Positions 11,741-23,094 of a DNA stretch of 64,000 bases are shown piece by piece. Where the stretch lies: positions 30,934,261-30,998,260 of the forward strand of contig NC_084889.1 of NCBI RefSeq assembly GCF_958979055.1, read 5' to 3'. Every line of letters begins with the position of its first letter. The stretch's first letter is position 1. The position numbers and the translations under genes were made by a program. The notes under the pieces are model-generated. The model was not told the origin of the DNA, ran no database searches, and saw only the letters and a list, made by a program, of their open reading frames with translations. The stretch is from Alnus glutinosa. Lineage: Eukaryota > Streptophyta > Magnoliopsida > Fagales > Betulaceae.

Positions 11741-12715
11741 GCTTTGAGCTTTTCGTCATGATCATGATTAGTATAGATCATCCATATTGGACAATAATAT
11801 TAGTTTATGGCACAAAATATAGAAACTTCTTTAAATAAAGAGTTCCACCCATTTGCAACAGCCTTTTTTGGCCTACTCACACAAAGTAGGCTAGGCAATT
11901 TTTTTTTCTTTTTATTTCTTTTTATAAAACTCACTTCAGCATCAAGTAGGCTCAGCATGTTTTCTTTTACTTTTGTATAAAATTAATTTTAATTACTCAC
12001 ATCAGAACTTGCTTTATTTAGTTTAGCTGGAGGCTCCATCCAACTCAAATTTAAAATTCTCACTCATTCGTTTGTCCTCAACCCTCCTACGGTCATGAAT
12101 TAAGTTTTTAAACTTTCTTTATTGCCACTCATCTATATTGGCTACATATATTACAAGTTTAAGAAGTATGGGAAAAAATGAATGATTGTAAAGAAAACCA
12201 AAAGGCAATTATAGCTCTATTTGTTCACCATAAATTTAGGCAATCCTCCAAAAATTTTTACCTTTTTACTCCAACCATTCTTATACAGTAAGTATATTTG
12301 TTGTGCTCATGATTATATATTGTTTATAAGAGCATTTGTAGTACACTCATTAAAATAGCTTTTTGACTATTTTGGTAATCAATTTGCTGAAATGGTCTAA
12401 AATGAGCAGCAACAAATTTGGTGAAAAAAAAAAAAAATCTATTTTAAAGAGACAACAATTGGTGAAAAAAAATGTTGGTGAGCCAATTTTGTGAAATAAG
12501 TCTTAAAAAATTGATAGTATTAAATAAAAGAATCAAATAATATTAATATTTATATTAAAGACATTCTTAAATAAAATCTATTTTCTAACTTTATACGTTC
12601 TATTCTTAGAAATAATGTAAAGAATGAAAATAATAATAATAAGGGTGTGATAAGAGTGTGATGGGAGTGTATAGCCAAGTATTTCTCAATATTAAATTAC
12701 GTTGTGGGTAGAGAT
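11741..12715. other. Gene-free AT-rich stretch
   Basis: No open frame or recognised element. Probably decayed transposon sequence. Confidence 0.4.
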
Positions 12716-12724
12716 TTTTTTGGG

Positions 12725-12884
12725 GAGTAATTCTATTAGTACATCAAGTGTCCATCAAAAAATAAGGTGACTTTTAAAATCACCATTGGGCGTGCAATTG
12801 ATCAAATGATGATTTTGATCTAATGGTGATTTTAAAAGTCACCTCATTTTTTGATGGACATTTAATGTACTAAAAGAATTACTC
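12725..12884. mobile_element. Mutator-type MITE (160 bp) with 9-bp target duplication
   Basis: An almost complete hairpin. The left arm starts GAGTAATTCTATTAGTACAT and the right arm ends with its near complement (ATGTACTAAAAGAATTACTC). Both ends are flanked by TTTTTTGGG (12716-12724 and 12885-12893), a perfect 9-bp target-site duplication typical of Mutator-like elements. It has no coding capacity. The element at 26873-27054 has the same terminal sequence. Confidence 0.85.
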
Positions 12885-13452
12885 TTTTTTGGGCCTTGTA
12901 ATGAGTATTGAACAGCCAAAATTTTAATCAAAATTTAAAAAGACAACAATTTTGCATCCCAAAAAGTAAGAAAATCAATTTTTAAATAAAAATATAATAT
13001 TAATTTTTTTAAAAAAAAAAATGCATCACTTAACCTTGTTGTCTTAGACATCAAAATGTATCGAGCCGACCCTGGGTATAAGAACTGGCATTAACCATTC
13101 TCGTTAGAAAATAATGGAAGAAGAATAAGAGAATAATAAATAGTATTTATCCTAATGAAATTGACTTCTTTTTTAAAAAAATAAAATAAAATAAAAAAAT
13201 CCTTGAAGGGCATATCTTTAGGATTTTCAATAACCAAGGCTTGCATCCTTATACCCAACATCATGCTGGGATCTGAAAATCAAATTCTTTTAAACACAAA
13301 ATCTTAAGGTTAGGTCTTGTACGTGGAATGACTATTCCATTAAGAAAATTAATAGCTTTTATTAAAAACAGAAGAAGGTAGAATGAAATAGCTTTGGAAT
13401 AGGTATTCATACTTGGGCAATGGGAATGGCTATTCCAAGTGTTATAGGCTTA

Positions 13453-13566
13453 GTCCCCACGGGGTAGTTCAATCGGCTGGAGACCACGCCTTATGAAACA
13501 GAGGTCGCTAGTTCGAATCCCCCCTCCCCATCTTGTGTGGACATGTCAAAAAAAAAAAAAAAAAAA
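13453..13566 (+). mobile_element. Short tRNA-derived SINE with 14-bp target duplication
   Basis: A 95-bp tRNA-like head with an A-box-like GGGTAGTTCAATCGG and a B-box AGTTCGAATCC, then TTGTGTGGACATGTC and a poly-A tail. It is flanked by perfect direct repeats GTGTTATAGGCTTA (13439-13452 and 13567-13580). That target duplication and tail show it arrived by retroposition, so it is not a tRNA gene. It lies within the left part of the Harbinger-like element. Confidence 0.85.
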
Positions 13567-13699
13567 GTGTTATAGGCTTAGGAATAGTTATTACCAGGAA
13601 TAAAAGAGAGTGGAATTGAATGACTATTCATATTCTTTATTTATTTTATTTTTTTTGAACAAATCAGGATACTATTTCATTGAAAAAACTAACCCCAAA

Positions 13700-16600
13700 T
13701 TATGGTCTAGGGACCACCAATTCCCTAGTTACAATAACCAAAATAAAAGGAGGAATATCCTCCAACCAAACATTATCAAGCTTAAGAGAAATCGCATGTC
13801 GTGCAAGGGCATGAGCTACCCCATTAGCTTCTTTATAAGCATGTGCAAAAGTTGAATATCTCAATCCGACACTTTCCTGTTGAAAACTCTCTACATAATG
13901 GCCTATTCGGCTAGCATAAGGGGGTTTTGAATTCATTTCTCAAACTACTTGCAGAGCATCTCCTTCAAAAATCACATCAAGAAAACCCACCTTCTTACAA
14001 AACAAGACCGCATGAATGGCCGCCATCGCTTCTGTTGTCTTTGCATCTACTGCCATAGGAAAATACATACTTTTTGCACCCAAGAAATGGCCCCCACAGT
14101 ACCTAACAACAATGCCAATGCCAACACAACCCTTTTTTATATTAGTTTTTGCGTCCCAATTAACCTTTATCAAATCCGATGGAGGGGGCTGCCATACCTT
14201 GGTTGCAGAGGGCCTATCTTCTTCCTGAAGGGAGATCCCAAGCTGCCCCTCATGTTGACATAAGGTAAATTCCTGTAAATTCTCAGCAGCACAAGAAAAT
14301 ACCTTTCCAGGAGGTGTGAACAAACCTTCAAATACTAAAGTATTTCTTCTCAACCATATTCTTCTAGCCAAAACAGCCATTAAATCCATTTCTTCACCCT
14401 TGAACCTGCCCATAAAACCCTCAATTATTTTCATGAAAGTAGCTCCCTAGGAATAGGACTTTTGAAAGATTTTCGGCCCACATCCCCAAACATCCCTTGA
14501 GGCTGGGCATGACCACAGAGCATGAATAGTAGTTTCTTCCCCCAAATTGCAGCAAAGGCAGAAGGAAGTCTCCATCACCTTCCTTTTAAACAGATTGACC
14601 CTAGTTGGCAGAATATCATGACATGCACGCGACATGAAGACCTTCACAGTGTTTGGGACTTTAAGCTTCCAGATCGCACGCCAACTATCTGCCTCCTTAC
14701 CAGAGTTTGAGCATGCTCCCAACGATCGCTGATGGAGTTCTTTCCCTAGGCGATATGCACTGCGCACTAAGAATAGGCCATTAGAAGTTCCCTGCCACAC
14801 CAAACTGTCAGGAGGGAGAGACGGGCTGATTGGAATATTTGATATAACCCGAGCTTCCTCTCCATTGAAAAGAACCGATAATAAGTCCAAATTCCACTGT
14901 TTAGTATCCAAATCAATAGGCAAGATACAATAGAATTAAAGGGTAGCATCCTCGGGGTTGTTTGCACCGAAAGAGAGCCTTATTGAAATAGAGAGATCTC
15001 TAAACCCGAGCCCTCCCACAGATTTTGCAGTCCCCATTTTCTCCCAACTCATCCAGTGAATTTTTGAGAACTTTGCCATGTTACTCCACCAGAAATCCTG
15101 CATCATACAATTAAGATCTCTACAAAGGGTTTGAGAGAGAAGAAACACACTCATACTATTTGTTGGAATGGCCTAGACCACAGCTTTAAGCAAAATTTCC
15201 TTCCTAGCTTGAGATAAGAATTTAATCTTCCAGTTGCTCAGTTTCTTCTCAACTCTTGACTTTATTGAATTGAAAGCTTGCAGTTTGGATTTATCAATCA
15301 AAGATGGTAATCCTAAATAAGCATTGTATCGTGTTGCCTTGGAGAGCCCTGATAAGTTGAGGATTTCCTGCCTCTTTTCTGCACTTGTATTTATACTAAA
15401 AAACATTGCTGTTTTCTGGAAGTTTAATTTCTGACCCGAACCCTCCTCATACGTATCCAAAATACACAGCACCCTCCTCCATTCCACAAAATTGGCTTTG
15501 CAAAAAATCATACTATCGTCTGCAAAGAATAAATGATTGAGCTTAGGACTCTTTGGAGATGTTGAAACCCCTGTAATAGTGCCCACTTGCTCAGCATGAT
15601 TGAGGAGGGAACTCAGCGCCTCGCGTAGGCTGAATACTCCCCACCGGGTTTCCATTAACTATCACCGAATATCACATAGGTCATTATCAATTTTATCCAC
15701 CTGGGAGAGAATCCCAACTTTGTCATAATTGCTTCAAGAAAACACCATTCCACACGATCATATGCTTTGCTCATATCAAGTTTGAGCCTTATAAATCCCA
15801 CCTTGCCCCGCATCCTTGTCTGCATTGAGTGCATTGTTTCAAAAGCAGCTAGTATATTGTCAGTGATTAACCTACTAGGAATAAAAGCACTTTGTGTGCT
15901 AGAAATGATATAAGGTAACACTGCTTTCAGCCTATTAGCAAGGATTTTAGAGATAAGTTTATATAAAACATTACATAAACTAATCGGACGAAAATCAATT
16001 ACACATGCAAGGGAATTCACTTTTGGAAGATTAATACTCGGGTCCATCTCTCCGGTGTTCAAGAAATGAAGAACAACAGCACTAACCTCCTCATTGACAG
16101 TAGACCAGTTTTGTTGATAGAAAACAGCAGGGAAATCGTCCGGGCCAGGGGCGTTAAGCGGAGCCATTTGTTGTAGCACTTGGCCAATGTCTTCCATAGT
16201 AAATTCAGCTAATAACTCATTATTCATTAAAGGGGTTACCTTCCATTCCACATGTCGAATACAAGCTGCCACCCGCAAATTATCCCATGCCGTGAAAATA
16301 CTCTGAAAATAACCCACAAAAGCATCCTCCACAACCCTCTGAGAAGTACACATATGGCCATCGTTGTCCATAATCTAGGATATGTGGTTGCCCCTACTTC
16401 TCTGGTTTGCACATGCATGGAAGAATTTAGCGTTTCTGTCCCCTTCTTTTAGCCAGTTGATTTTCTCCCTTTGCCTCCACTTTACATCTTCCTGTTCCAG
16501 CAGAGATTGAATATCCTTTTGGAGCTCCCTTTCCTGAACACACAGCTCCGGATTTGACAACTGTTGGAGAGAATGTAGCTCCTGCGTTTTACCTTGTATT

Positions 16601-17509
16601 TTGTGCTCCTCCTTTTTAGCTGATTTTCGAACCCAAACTTGGAGGGACTTCCTGCATCTTGATAACTTCCGATTTACTGTATCCCAAAAATTCCTTTTTG
16701 GGACCTTTATCCATTCTTTTTTAATAATGGTCTTTGGATGCTCATTTTTCACACAGGCAGCTTCAATCCAGAATTGTCTCCGCTTTGTCCACAGAACCTC
16801 CGTTGAATTAGAAAAAGAAACAAATAGTGGGATGTGGTCCAAAGAACAGCAGGGAAGCACCTGCACCTCCATAACATCAAAAAGATTGCACCAACCCGGA
16901 TTGGCTACTGCCCTGTCAAGCCGTTCCAGAGTGTTCCCCGCCCCCGAACGACCATTATTCCATGTAAATTTTTGCCCCGAGAAACCCAAGTCCCCCAGTT
17001 GACTGTCAGATAAAGTGTTTCGAAAATCATTCATCTGTCTGCTTGGGTGAACTGAGCAAGATGTTTTTTCCCCCGGCCCTGTGATCTCATTGAAATCTCC
17101 AACTACTAACCAGGGCCATGGTGCAAGTCTTGCCACATGACGCAACAGGGACCAAGCTTTTGGACGTTTGATAGCCTCAGGGTGCCCGTAGAAACCTGTG
17201 AACTTCTAACAAGGCCCATTGTTGCTGAAACAAACCTCAGGATTAACATGTCTACAACTATAATTCTGGATTGAGACTTGGATGTTATTCTTCCATAGGA
17301 GGATAAGCCCTCCACTACGTCCCTTACAATTAACAACAAAGTAATTATCAAAACCCAAAACGTACCTTAAAAAAACCAGCTTTCCTCTGAGTCAATTTGG
17401 TTTCCATGAGAAAAACCAAATTGGGCAACTTTTCCTTCACCAAACGGCAAAGCACTCAAACTGCTAGGGGGTTGCCAAGCCCCCAGCAGTTCCAACTCAA
17501 GATACTCAT
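13700..17509 (-). pseudogene. L1 ORF2: endonuclease, reverse transcriptase, RNase H (broken)
   Basis: Starts with the plant L1 signature SILSWNCWGLGNP at 17509. The endonuclease part shows METK and GDFNEI and ends in SLDHIPL, a variant of the usual SDH motif. The reverse transcriptase (about 16371-15173) shows NAPGPDDFP, FRPISLCN, LDMSKAYDRVEW and FADD. A zf-RVT region follows (14923-14447; CLCC ... HALWSCP). The RNase H domain (14434-13700) has NWDA, TTEAMA and FEGDA acidic residues. At least six stops or frame changes interrupt it (for example after NPLAV, near 17350, 16375, 15660 and 13937). The intact order of domains shows it was once autonomous. Confidence 0.85.
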
Positions 17510-17514
17510 TTATG

Positions 17515-19407
17515 CTGGCGGGGCTGGATGCCAGCCACCGCCTTTCCACCCTGAACCGAGCCATCATCTTCTCGGAGCTTCTTAGAATGGGCAACTCTGG
17601 GCCTCCCCCATCATCTCCCTCCATAACACATGTTCCGTCAAGGCCTACTCCTAGAGCAGAGGAACTACGGGACCTGGCAAGTTTCTTCCAGTTGGTTCTA
17701 GTCAAACGTTCCACCCCAGTTTGCTGTCCATGAGGACTAGAGAGAACATACTGGATGGGCATCTCTGTAGAGGAGCTTGACGTCACTATTGGAGATAATC
17801 CTCTGGAAGTCTCTGGACTTTTTGAGATAACATGCTCTGAGACACATTGAAAGTAGGAGTTTGAATTGGGTCCTTTCACCAACTGGACCTCCTGTGGATC
17901 CAAACTCTGCCAAACCATCCGGCCCAATGTCTCGTCCCAGCTCCCTACATATTTCTGAGGTAAATTCCCCTTCATACCCTTCAACGAATCTGACACATGA
18001 AAATCCAATCGTGCGTTATAATTGGAATTAAGATTCCCTCAAATTCTTTGTCTGAATTCTATCAAATTCGGGCAGGTAGTTGTGAGTGAGCATTTATGAG
18101 ACCTACCTGACCAAATAAAAGTTGGGCTGCCCAACTGCTTATCCGGTCAGGTGAATCTCATAAATGCTTACTCACAACAACCTGCCCGAATTGTATCAAA
18201 TTCGGACAAAAAAATTGAGAGCATCCTGACCCTTATAATGAATTGCATGTTCCTAAGTTATAGGAATTGCACAATCATTACATACGTTTCCTTCCGCGAA
18301 CTCTTCCGTTTCTTTCCCCTTCTTCATTACCGAATCCTCCTCATAAATGCCATCCCGCACTTCACGGTGGGTTTCCAAAAGAGGTGTAACAGTCTTCATC
18401 GTCCCAAAGCTAGGGTTAGGGCTTACGTTAGCACCGTCGTCCTGGCTACCATTTGACTGAGAAGCTGGTTCCGGGCTACCCGACTGACCATTGCTATCGG
18501 ACCCCTGCTCCCTTGGACGCCAGCCGCTACCTGAGTGCATACCACCAACACCATTTTTGTACTCACTCGAGTTCTTTGTAATTAGGGTTCCTGCATCGTG
18601 GGGGGACCGCCTCGACTGGAAAACGCCATTATAGGCACCTTCCCATTCTTTCCCAGACCTTGGAAAACCACGTCGAATAGGAAAGACAACTCTAAACCAC
18701 GGTCCAAACGGCAATTCAATATTTGGAATTGAGTCCCGTCGTTTCCCTTCGCCATTGCTACTCTGCTGGCCATGCAAAATTACCCCACACTGGTAGCAAT
18801 ATTTGGATAGCTTTTCATATTTGAAAGCTATCCAAATCCGTTTATAACATATAACATTCAGCCTCTCGCCAATGGTTTTGTCAACTCCACCGGGATTTTA
18901 ACCCTGATATACTCACCCCACCCTAGCTCATTGTCCTGCACATCAACATCCTCCACCACACCAATAAAGGCTCCAATTTTTCTCCCAACCTCCTTCCCCA
19001 TGCACGCCAATGGCAAGTTATACATGCGAACCCAAAAGGAGACATGGTCAAAAGTCATGGCCGCTGGTAGTGTTAACTCGTCAAAATCAGCCAAGGAAAT
19101 TAAACTCTCATCAAAGATCCAAGGATTACCCTCCATTATTCGGATCTTATGACCTTCTTCAGTGAACTCTGCAATAAAAAGAATATCGCCGATAACCTGG
19201 AACGAAACTGATCCCACCGGTTGCCAGATCTTGATTATAGGAGCCCTATTCCTTTGGGACAATGCGTTCCGCCAAAATCTTGCCCACCAAACAGACTTTT
19301 CAACGATGAACCATAGGTTCAATCTCAGCCACGTCTAGCGACACCCCTGCATTCTCATCATTGTTAAGAGAAAACTTCCCCCACCTCTTCGTTAACTCTT
19401 CCTCCAT
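17515..19407 (-). pseudogene. L1 ORF1: DUF4283 and zinc-knuckle nucleic-acid-binding protein (broken)
   Basis: Begins MEEELTKRWGKFSL at 19407, shifts frame near 19310, continues through a DUF4283 domain (19322-18858) and, after a second frameshift near 18860, reaches a CCHC-type knuckle YCYQCGVILHG at about 18770-18800. The rest runs on towards the ORF2 start. Such ORF1 proteins coat L1 RNA. A MITE has inserted at about 18036-18223, adding another break. Confidence 0.8.
18036..18223. mobile_element. MITE inside L1 ORF1
   Basis: Inverted arms meet near 18120: ATTCGGGCAGGTAGTTGTGA on the left and its near complement (TCACAACAACCTGCCCGAAT) on the right, each about 80 bases. It has no coding content. 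Exact ends and target duplication are uncertain. Confidence 0.7.
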
Positions 19408-19571
19408 TGCTAGCCTGTTCCCGTATGCAACAAAACTCCCCCCAAAATCTCCACCAATGTCTTCAAGCCCCAAAAACAAGGACTAAAGGCCAACAGCTTC
19501 ACCCCCCTAGGTTTTTAGAGAGAAAAACACTTAGGAGGAAGGAAATTACTAAAATCAGTACCCATATTATT

Positions 19572-19613
<42 letters not shown>

Positions 19614-20101
19614 AAATTATAAATTAAAAAAAAAATTGAAAACTGGTGGGTGGCTGCAACCACCCCTGGAGACCAGAGTGGTCTCCGAAGGTGGCCGTAG
19701 CCACCCCCAAATACTCATCAGCCACCCTCGAGAGACCTTGGGAGTGGTCACACTACTCCTGCCGCCATATGTGGCTGGCCGTTAGGGTGGTCGGCCAGCC
19801 ATTGTAAAGGGGGTTTAGGGTTTTGGTTTTTGGTTTTTTCACTCTTTTTTCCTTCTTTTTTTAAAAAAAAAAAAAAATTGAAAGAAAATAAAAAAAAAGA
19901 GTGGTTTTTTTTTTTTTTTTAAATGTAATTTATTCCCATTGGAATAACTATTCCTCTCATTTTTTAGAAGAATATGTATTCTTCTTCGTAAGAGAATAGC
20001 TATCCAATAAGAATAACTATTCAAATTAATAGACTCTTACCAAACAATAGGAATAATAATTCCATTCAATGGGTCTATTCTACAAACTAAACGAAGCCTT
20101 A

Positions 20102-20894
20102 GAGCTTTATCATATACTCTAACACCAATATTATTCAATTCAACATTTTTTCATTCCTAATAAAAATTCCATTATAAAAAATGAATTACTCATTCCGCTC
20201 TCAAACGCATCCTAGTTAAATGGAAAACAGGATAATTGTCACTTCTTCAGTTAAATGGAGAACAATGCGGAAGGACCTATATGTAAAATGGCCCAAACTT
20301 GGATATTTAATTAATTATCAAAATATGAAATCTGAAGTTTGGGTCCTTATTTGTCAATGACCAAAATTCATAGGGGTATTAGGTATAGGATCATTTCTCT
20401 TTCTTTTTCACATTTAAGCGATCTTTTCGTAAAATATAAAATCTCTCTCTTCACGCGTGCGCCTGCCTGTTTTTTAGTTCTCTAAAGTACTAATGTCTGT
20501 TTTAATTTACTATTTTAGAAAGTGAGATATGAAAATGGTGATTTTAAAATGTGTAATTTGAATAAGTGATTTTTAAAAATGTAGTTAAGCATTTGATAAA
20601 ATCGTAGTTTGACCGTTAAAATCGCAGGTTAGCCTTTAAAATTCTGTATTTTCAAAAAAGCATTCAATTGTCTACGATTTGAAAAAAAAAAAAAAAAAAC
20701 AGTTTTCTTCGTTTTTAAATCGTAATTTTTAAAAAACGCAATTTCCAAACGGTTCATTTATTGCGATTTAGTTTAAAATCGCACATTTTGTCTACGAAAT
20801 CACAATCTCAAACGCACCCTAAGTCTGATAGAGTAATATGTTATTATTTATCTCAAAAATTTAAGTAGACAAAAAATTGTGAATTTAATTATTT
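20102..20894. other. Gene-free stretch with MITE-like sequence
   Basis: 20505-20825 contains repeated AAATCG-type motifs and ends in AAACGCACCCTAAG, a phrase often seen at MITE ends, but I could not pair its two ends. No gene is visible. Confidence 0.35.
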
Positions 20895-21392
20895 GAAAAA
20901 TTACATCATTGATCCATGTGATTAGCCTAAATTACAAATCATTCTCTATGGTATAAAAAATAATTATAAAGTCTTTGTCGTAGGCAAAAATAACAAATTA
21001 CTTCCTTAAGTCATTTTTCGTCCACAAACTTAACAAAAACCATTATGTTGCCACGTCAGTCAAATAAAAACGTAGCATATGTCGCTCTCAATAAAAAATA
21101 TATATTAATATATTAAAAATTTCAAATTTCAAATTTTGTTTAAAAGAAAAAAAAATGAAAAAGGAAAAATAAGGCCTCGCTTGGTTTGCGGAATAGCTAT
21201 TCCATTAGGAAAAAGAATAGTCATTCCTAGGAATAGGAGGTGGCGGAATGGAATAACTATTCATAATCTTTAGTGTGGTAAGAATACATAGATTTTAATT
21301 AGAATTTAATCAAAATTACTTAAAAAACCCCGCATTTTTTTAAAAAAAAAAAAATTGAAAAGAAAATCAAATTATTAAAAAAACAAAACAAA

Positions 21393-21435
<43 letters not shown>

Positions 21436-22461
21436 CCCATGGGTGGCCGACCACCCATTGGGGTGGTTGGCTGCCCACCGATTCGCTTTGGGGGTGGCCG
21501 AATCGGGGGTGGCAGGCCACCCCCAAAATACTCGTCGGGGGTGGCTGTGGCCACCCCCAAAAGCGCTGGGGGTGGTCGCACCACCCCCGGAACGCCTCGG
21601 GGTCCATCACGAGGCGACCACGAGGCGTTTCGGGGGTGGCGCAACCACCCCCGTCTCCATATACTAGCTGGCTGGCCAACCAGTTAAGGGTTTGGTTTTG
21701 GTTTTTGGTTTTTTTTTTAAAAAAATAAAATATAAAATAAATAGTTTTTTAAAAAAAATATTGCATTTATCCCAAGGAATAGCTATTCCTCTCATTTTTT
21801 AGTGGAATAGGTATTCCTCTTCGTAAAGGAATACCTATTCCAAGGAATAGACCCCTACCAAACAAAAGAATGACTATTCTATAGAAATAGTAATTCCATA
21901 CCAGGGGTCTATTCCGCGAACCAAACAAGGCTTAAGGGTTTGAAGGGTTGCTCCCACTGAGGGCGGCCTATACGAATCACCCTAGAGGTGGCCGGCTCCT
22001 TCTCTAGGGTGGCTCGCCGCCACCCCCATCTAGGACGGCTCGCAAGCCACCCCAGAGCAAGGGGTTGGTGGTGAGCCACCCTTGGCCTATAGCGGTGGCT
22101 TGCAATGGGACTGGGGCTAGCGTACGACCACCCCCAGCCCATAAGGGAGGCAGCGAGCCACCCCAGAGGTTGTTGCCAAAACCCCTATTTTTCATTCTTT
22201 TTAAAAAAAACAAAATAAAATAAAATTTGAAGTTTTTAATTTTTAATATATTAATTTTTTTTATTGAGGATGACACATATCATGTTTTTATTGAATTGAC
22301 GTAGCAACCTAACGATTTCTGTTAAATTTATAGATAGAAAACGACTTCAAGGAATAGTTTGTAATTTTCACCTACCACAAAGACCTTACAATTATTTTTT
22401 ATACCACAATGAGTGATTTGTAATTTAGAACACTCATAAAGATCAATGGTACAATTTTTCC
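20895..22461. mobile_element. Mutator-like element with ~250-bp terminal inverted repeats
   Basis: The left arm (20895-21150) and the right arm (22215-22461) are inverted copies of each other, for example CTAAATTACAAATCA and ATAAAAAATAATT near each end. The element is bounded by perfect 10-bp direct repeats TTAATTATTT (20885-20894, 22462-22471). Long TIRs with a 9-10-bp duplication are typical of Mutator-like elements. The inside holds no transposase, only the nested Harbinger-like element and a GC-rich block (21950-22170). Confidence 0.8.
21173..21932. mobile_element. Harbinger/Tourist-like element nested in the Mutator-like element
   Basis: Starts GGCCTCGCTTGGTTTGCGG and ends with the near complement of that (CCGCGAACCAAACAAGGC). 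It is flanked by TAA on the left and TTAA on the right, fitting a 3-bp duplication. Subterminal GAATAGCTATTCC repeats match the element at 13313-20098. The core (about 21440-21665) is packed with GGGTGGC/CCACCCC modules and produces long spurious open frames on both strands. It has no transposase. Confidence 0.75.
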
Positions 22462-22471
22462 TTAATTATTT

Positions 22472-23094
22472 AATTAATACTTTGATAGTCCTGATATGCA
22501 GACTCAAATTTTCTCTCAACAAGTAGGGCGTACCACTTCAAATATTTAACTAAAAAAAGGAATAAACTATAGTCAAAGTTCGAACTCATGATGTCTAGTC
22601 TGACAATATGTTAAATCACCATTATTCCTAAAAGCTTAAACAAATCTAGTCAGATTTTGGTCAGTGATCCAGTTGCCAGGTATTATGGACATGACCTGGG
22701 CAAGTTGTAAACGTTATGTGAAAAAGTAAAACTGCTGATGAATATGAGACATATAGACTAGATGTATAGAATACCTATTTCAAACTTCTCATCTAAATGA
22801 ATCAAACTTGTTCCTGAACATATAAGATTAGCATTCAGCAGTTTGAAAACAGGTATTTCAACTGTAAAAGGGCAACCAAAGAGAGTGAACTGATCACAAA
22901 AGGCAGAACTTGGTCATCAAATATTCAGTATTCTTGACAGCAAAGTACAATGAAAACTGACTGAACACCACATGCTACAGAGAATCAAAGAACAGCAAGT
23001 ACTTTCCCCGATTATGAAAATTACCATTTATGTGGTCCAATAGAGAAACCTAGTTCTTCTACTCCCACAATTATTATGAAGCATTCCTGAAGTC
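22472..23094. other. Intergenic, 3' of the NDUFB4-like gene
   Basis: No gene or repeat recognised. The 3' untranslated region of the minus-strand gene at 23095-26561 probably lies at 22900-23094. Confidence 0.4.

Larger units (their letters stand above)
13645..19562 (-). mobile_element. Near full-length L1 (LINE) retrotransposon, decayed
   Basis: A minus-strand non-LTR element of about 5.9 kb with ORF1, endonuclease, reverse transcriptase, zf-RVT and RNase H in order, and its A-rich 3' end shown as T-rich sequence near 13645. The Harbinger-like arms lie on both sides. A weak target duplication is CATATTCTTTATTTA on the left against CATATTATTATTTA on the right. Stops and frameshifts break both reading frames, so it is immobile. 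Confidence 0.85.
13313..20098. mobile_element. Harbinger/Tourist-like element split by an L1 insertion
   Basis: The ends are GGTCTTGTACGTGG on the left and the complementary CTAAACGAAGCC on the right, flanked by TTA target duplications (13310-13312 and 20099-20101). Just inside are GGAATGACTATTCC-type repeats, seen again at 19900-20060 and in the sister element at 21173-21932. Without the L1 the element would be roughly 0.9 kb. Its right interior (19620-19810) holds a GC-rich block of CCACCCC/GGGTGG modules. It is non-autonomous, with no transposase. Confidence 0.7.

Noticed and set aside
13453-13566. tRNA gene
   Set aside because: A- and B-box-like motifs are present, but a poly-A tail and a 14-bp target duplication mark it as a SINE or retroposed tRNA-like sequence.
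21320-21687. Several overlapping Gly/Pro-rich open frames on both strands
   Set aside because: All fall in the GC-rich core and poly-A run of a Harbinger-like element. The frames are produced by simple GGGTGGC modules.
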